Source: Gammaproteobacteria bacterium (GTDB lineage Bacteria; Pseudomonadota; Gammaproteobacteria; Pseudomonadales; Pseudohongiellaceae). From it: 64,000 bases of DNA. The translations under genes and the position numbers were made by a program. The DNA lies in NCBI GenBank assembly GCA_009844085.1, contig VYCF01000024.1, positions 1-64,000 of the forward strand, read 5' to 3'. Positions 61,417-64,000 of this stretch are shown piece by piece. Each line of letters opens with the position of its first letter. Positions within the stretch are counted from its first letter, which is position 1. The notes under the pieces were generated by a model, which was given only the letters and a program-made list of their open reading frames with translations, ran no database searches and was not told the origin of the DNA.

Positions 61417-63312
61417 CTACCCTGTCAGTTCGAGCAGGAGCTTGTTCAGGCGGTTGGAGAATTGCGCTGGATCTTCAAGTCCCCTGCCTTCGGCCAGCGT
61501 CGCCTGTCCGAACAGAATCGTCACCAGATCCGCAAATCGCGTCTCGTCTTCTTCCTGTTCCAGTTTCCGCAGCAACGCATGCTCCGGATTGACCTCGAAG
61601 ATCGGTTTCGTATCGGGCGCCTTCTGGCCCGAGGCTTCCATGATCCTGCGCATCTGCAGACCCATATCATGCTCGTCGACAATCAGGCAGGCAGGAGAAT
61701 CCGTCAGCCGGTGCGTCACGCGAACCTCCTTGACCTGATCGCCAAGACTGTCCTTGATTCGCTTGATCAGTTCCTCGTGCTCGCCGTCTCCGGCTTCGCT
61801 CTCCTCGTCCGCGAGCTTGCCGAGATCGAGCTTGCCGCGAGCGACGTCCTGGAAGGACTTGCCGTCGAATTCGGTCAGGAAGCCCATCAGCCATTCGTCG
61901 ATGCGGTCGTGCAGCAACAGGACTTCGATGCCCTTGCGGCGGAAGATTTCCAGGTGGGGGCTATTGCGTGCGGCTTTCAGCGAATCGCTGACGAGATAAT
62001 AGATCGCCTCCTGCCCTTCCTTCATCTGCGCCACATATTCTTCCAGGCCCCGGTCCTGTTCGTCCCCGCCGGATTCAGTGCTGTTGAAAAGGAACAGTGA
62101 AGCAATCTTCTCGCGATTGGCGTGGTCTTCGGCCGGCCCTTCCTTCAGCGCCTGGCCGAATTCTTTCCAGAAGCCGGCATAGGCCTCCGCATCCTTCTTC
62201 TTCAGACGGGACATCAGGTCGAGAACGCGCTTGGTCAGGGCGCCGCGGACCTTGTCCACCTTGGGATCGTTTTGCAGGATTTCCCGCGATACGTTGAGCG
62301 GAAAATCGTTCGAATCGAGTATGCCCTTGACGAATCGCAGGTAGAGCGGCAGGAACTGCTCGGCCTCGTCCATGATGAAGACTCGCTGCACATAGAGTTT
62401 CAGTCCGCGTGCGCCGTCCCGGTTCCAGAGATCGTAAGGCGCGTGTTTGGGCAGGAACAGCAGGCTGGTGTATTCGAGCTTGCCTTCGACATGGTTATGA
62501 CTCCAGTCGAGGGGGTCTTCGAAACTGTGGCTGATGTGCTTGTAGAATTCCTGGTATTCCTTCTTCTTGATTTCCTTGCGCGTGCGCGTCCACAAGGCCT
62601 TGCCTTCGTTGACGGCTTCGTACATTTTCTCTGTCTCGCCATCTTCGTCGTCTTCGCCGTATTGCTGTTCTTCCATCAGGACGGGGATGGATATGTGGTC
62701 GGCGTACTTCTTGACGATGCCGCGGAGGCGGTATGACTCGAGAAATTCCTTCGCGCCGTCTTTTAGATGAAGGATGACAATGGTGCCGCGTTCCTTCTTC
62801 TCGGCGCTGCTGATGGAATATTCCGACTCACCGCCGGATTTCCACAGAACGGCGTCCGCGGGACTCGAACCGGCCTTGCGGGTCAGCACTTCGACTTCCT
62901 CGGCGACAATGAAGGAGGAATAGAAGCCGACGCCGAACTGGCCGATCAACTGGGAATCCTTTTGCTGATCGCCGGTGAGAGATTCCAGGAACTGGGCGGT
63001 GCCGGACCTGGCGATCGTGCCGAGATTACTGATGACCTCTTCGCGAGACATGCCGATTCCGTTGTCGACCACGCTGATTGTCCTGTTCTCGGAGTCGAGT
63101 TCGATGCGGACCTTCAATTCGGTGTCCTCTTCCAGCAATTCCGGCCGGGACAGCGCCTCGAAGCGCAACTTGTCGGCGGCATCGGACGCGTTGGAAATCA
63201 GTTCGCGCAGAAATACCTCCTTGTTGCTGTACAAGGAGTGGATCATCAATTGCAGAAGTTGCTTGGCTTCGGTCTCGAATCCGTGTGTCTCGGTCTTGGC
63301 TGTCTCGCCCAT
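61417..63312 (-). CDS. htpG: Chaperone HtpG (Hsp90)
   Basis: A 631-residue Hsp90. GHKL ATPase motifs: [41 protein letters not shown]. The middle domain has [17 protein letters not shown], and the C-terminal dimerisation domain ends in LLLELTG. Complete in length. It starts 24 bases downstream of a terminator that closes the preceding gene on the same strand. Confidence 0.97.
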   Translation of the reverse strand: MGETAKTETHGFETEAKQLLQLMIHSLYSNKEVFLRELISNASDAADKLRFEALSRPELLEEDTELKVRIELDSENRTISVVDNGIGMSREEVISNLGTIARSGTAQFLESLTGDQQKDSQLIGQFGVGFYSSFIVAEEVEVLTRKAGSSPADAVLWKSGGESEYSISSAEKKERGTIVILHLKDGAKEFLESYRLRGIVKKYADHISIPVLMEEQQYGEDDEDGETEKMYEAVNEGKALWTRTRKEIKKKEYQEFYKHISHSFEDPLDWSHNHVEGKLEYTSLLFLPKHAPYDLWNRDGARGLKLYVQRVFIMDEAEQFLPLYLRFVKGILDSNDFPLNVSREILQNDPKVDKVRGALTKRVLDLMSRLKKKDAEAYAGFWKEFGQALKEGPAEDHANREKIASLFLFNSTESGGDEQDRGLEEYVAQMKEGQEAIYYLVSDSLKAARNSPHLEIFRRKGIEVLLLHDRIDEWLMGFLTEFDGKSFQDVARGKLDLGKLADEESEAGDGEHEELIKRIKDSLGDQVKEVRVTHRLTDSPACLIVDEHDMGLQMRRIMEASGQKAPDTKPIFEVNPEHALLRKLEQEEDETRFADLVTILFGQATLAEGRGLEDPAQFSNRLNKLLLELTG

Positions 63313-63336
63313 TGTTATCTCCCAGGCACAAAAAAA

Positions 63337-63360
63337 CCCGACCGCGAAATCGCGGTTGGG
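63337..63360 (-). terminator. Intrinsic terminator upstream of htpG
   Basis: CCCGACCGCG / CGCGGTTGGG hairpin with a 4-base loop; on the minus strand it is followed by a run of T. It ends transcription of the TPR gene that enters from the window edge. Confidence 0.9.
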
Positions 63361-63409
63361 TCCTGAATGGGGGTTAAGGCCGGAATTTCAACCCTTCCGG
63401 CCGCCTTTG

Positions 63410-64000
63410 TCAGTCGATCAGGGAAGGATAGGATTCGTAGAAGTCGATCGCGTCGGCACGGCGTGTTGCGAGCACGTTATGCAGTTCCTGTACCGATTCG
63501 ATGAAATCGCGATAGTTGGCAGCCGCGGTCCGAGCTTGTTCGTCGCCGGCTTCTGCTGAGTCCGAGGTCGCTTCCAGCGCTTCTTCGAATTCGTCAAGCT
63601 CTACCAGCGATCTGGCGAGGAAAAGCAGGGTGTCGGCGCGGTCATCCAATCCGCCTCTGTCGAGCGCCGTGCGGAAGGCTTCGGCGGCGTCCTCGTAGCG
63701 ATTGAGCACATAGTAGAGATAGCCCAGCGTGTCGTGGGAGTTGCCGGTGTCATCGAGCTCCGCCGCTCTCAGCGCGGGTTCGAGCGCCTCGTCGTATTCG
63801 GCGCCGAGCATGGACATTTGCGCAAGCGTGGTGTTGTTTTCCAGATCGTCGATGATAAAGCCCTGGGCGAATCCGTCGTCGAGGATGTTGCGCCCGGATA
63901 GCGGAATCTCCATGCCGGCCAGTGACTGCCCCAGATTCAGGAAGCGGGTATCGTCATCGAGAAACCCACGCAGGTAGGTGAGATTGAGCGATTGCACGCG
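63410..64000 (-). CDS. TPR-repeat protein, partial (5' end outside window)
   Basis: The C-terminal 196 residues of a protein whose start is cut off by the window end. Helical pairs such as LDDTGNSHDTLGYLYYVLNRYEDAAEAFRTALDRG and ADTLLFLARSLVELDEFEEALEAT are tetratricopeptide repeats, which mediate protein contacts. It is very acidic. Product and partners cannot be named from this fragment. Confidence 0.7.
   Translation of the reverse strand, partial: RVQSLNLTYLRGFLDDDTRFLNLGQSLAGMEIPLSGRNILDDGFAQGFIIDDLENNTTLAQMSMLGAEYDEALEPALRAAELDDTGNSHDTLGYLYYVLNRYEDAAEAFRTALDRGGLDDRADTLLFLARSLVELDEFEEALEATSDSAEAGDEQARTAAANYRDFIESVQELHNVLATRRADAIDFYESYPSLID

Overview
The window comes from a GC-rich gammaproteobacterial chromosome. 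The evidence is the gene order. purB–mnmA–cspD–clpS–clpA–infA–bpt–aat–trxB–ftsK–lolA–serS–cysG–tusDCBE–yccA, followed by rluC–rpmF–plsX–fabD–fabG–acpP–fabF–mltG–tmk–holB–pilZ, is close to the arrangement known in Pseudomonas and relatives, and the proteins carry the matching family motifs. The genus cannot be named from the sequence.

Layout. 1–4.2 kb: accessory region with an AlbA_2/ATPase-like regulator, a GFA-family protein, tRNA-Leu(UAA), a Phd/VapC toxin–antitoxin pair lying between the tRNA and a copy of its 3' end, and ada. 4.3–10.9 kb: an unusual TDO-like/SnoaL-like protein, a Tat-exported HD-domain protein, a PQQ quinohemoprotein alcohol dehydrogenase and an NhaC-type antiporter. 10.9–25.3 kb: PEP carboxylase, a four-gene set (class III aminotransferase, epoxide hydrolase, AbgT transporter, TPR protein), msrA, patatin, 5'-nucleotidase, cysH with a TSUP exporter, thrH and a REP-associated tyrosine transposase (RAYT). 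25.4–43.4 kb: conserved housekeeping block (purine synthesis, tRNA thiolation, molybdopterin, N-degron proteolysis, thioredoxin, chromosome segregation, siroheme, Tus sulfur relay), ending in tRNA-Ser(UGA). 43.4–50.8 kb: tail-specific protease, tyrosine recombinase, sodium symporter, glutathione reductase and pilZ. 50.8–58.3 kb: DNA polymerase delta', thymidylate kinase, MltG and the fatty-acid/phospholipid cluster. 58.3–64 kb: a repeat-rich gap, rluC, argS, htpG and a TPR protein cut by the window edge.

The most unusual signal is a dispersed short repeat with core ATGGGTGTCCC (reverse GGGACACCCAT), often the mini-palindrome ATGGG-TGT-CCCAT. I count about 24 copies in 13 places, nearly all between 5.6 and 35.2 kb. 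A random 9-mer would be expected about 0.5 times on both strands of 64 kb. Copies sit in clusters of two to four in divergent promoter regions (patatin/5'-nucleotidase, cysH/thrH, mnmA/moaC, trxB/ftsK), across one start codon, and in frame inside coding genes (PEP carboxylase, ArgD-like aminotransferase, the TDO-like protein), where they add small GDTH- or GHPS-type peptides at apparent loops. One copy lies in the leader of the RAYT gene, which makes that transposase a candidate, untested, mobiliser. A second, unrelated repeat type (30-bp inverted repeat plus REP-like hairpin) fills the gap upstream of rpmF and shares a 21-bp block with the 3' side of cysG.

Functional links. Sulfur: cysH, TSUP exporter, cysG, tusBCDE and mnmA connect sulfate reduction and siroheme with tRNA 2-thiouridine synthesis. 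Proteolysis: Aat and Bpt create N-degrons that ClpS passes to ClpA. Envelope and lipids: plsX, fab genes, acpP, lolA, mltG. Redox: trxB, gor, msrA.
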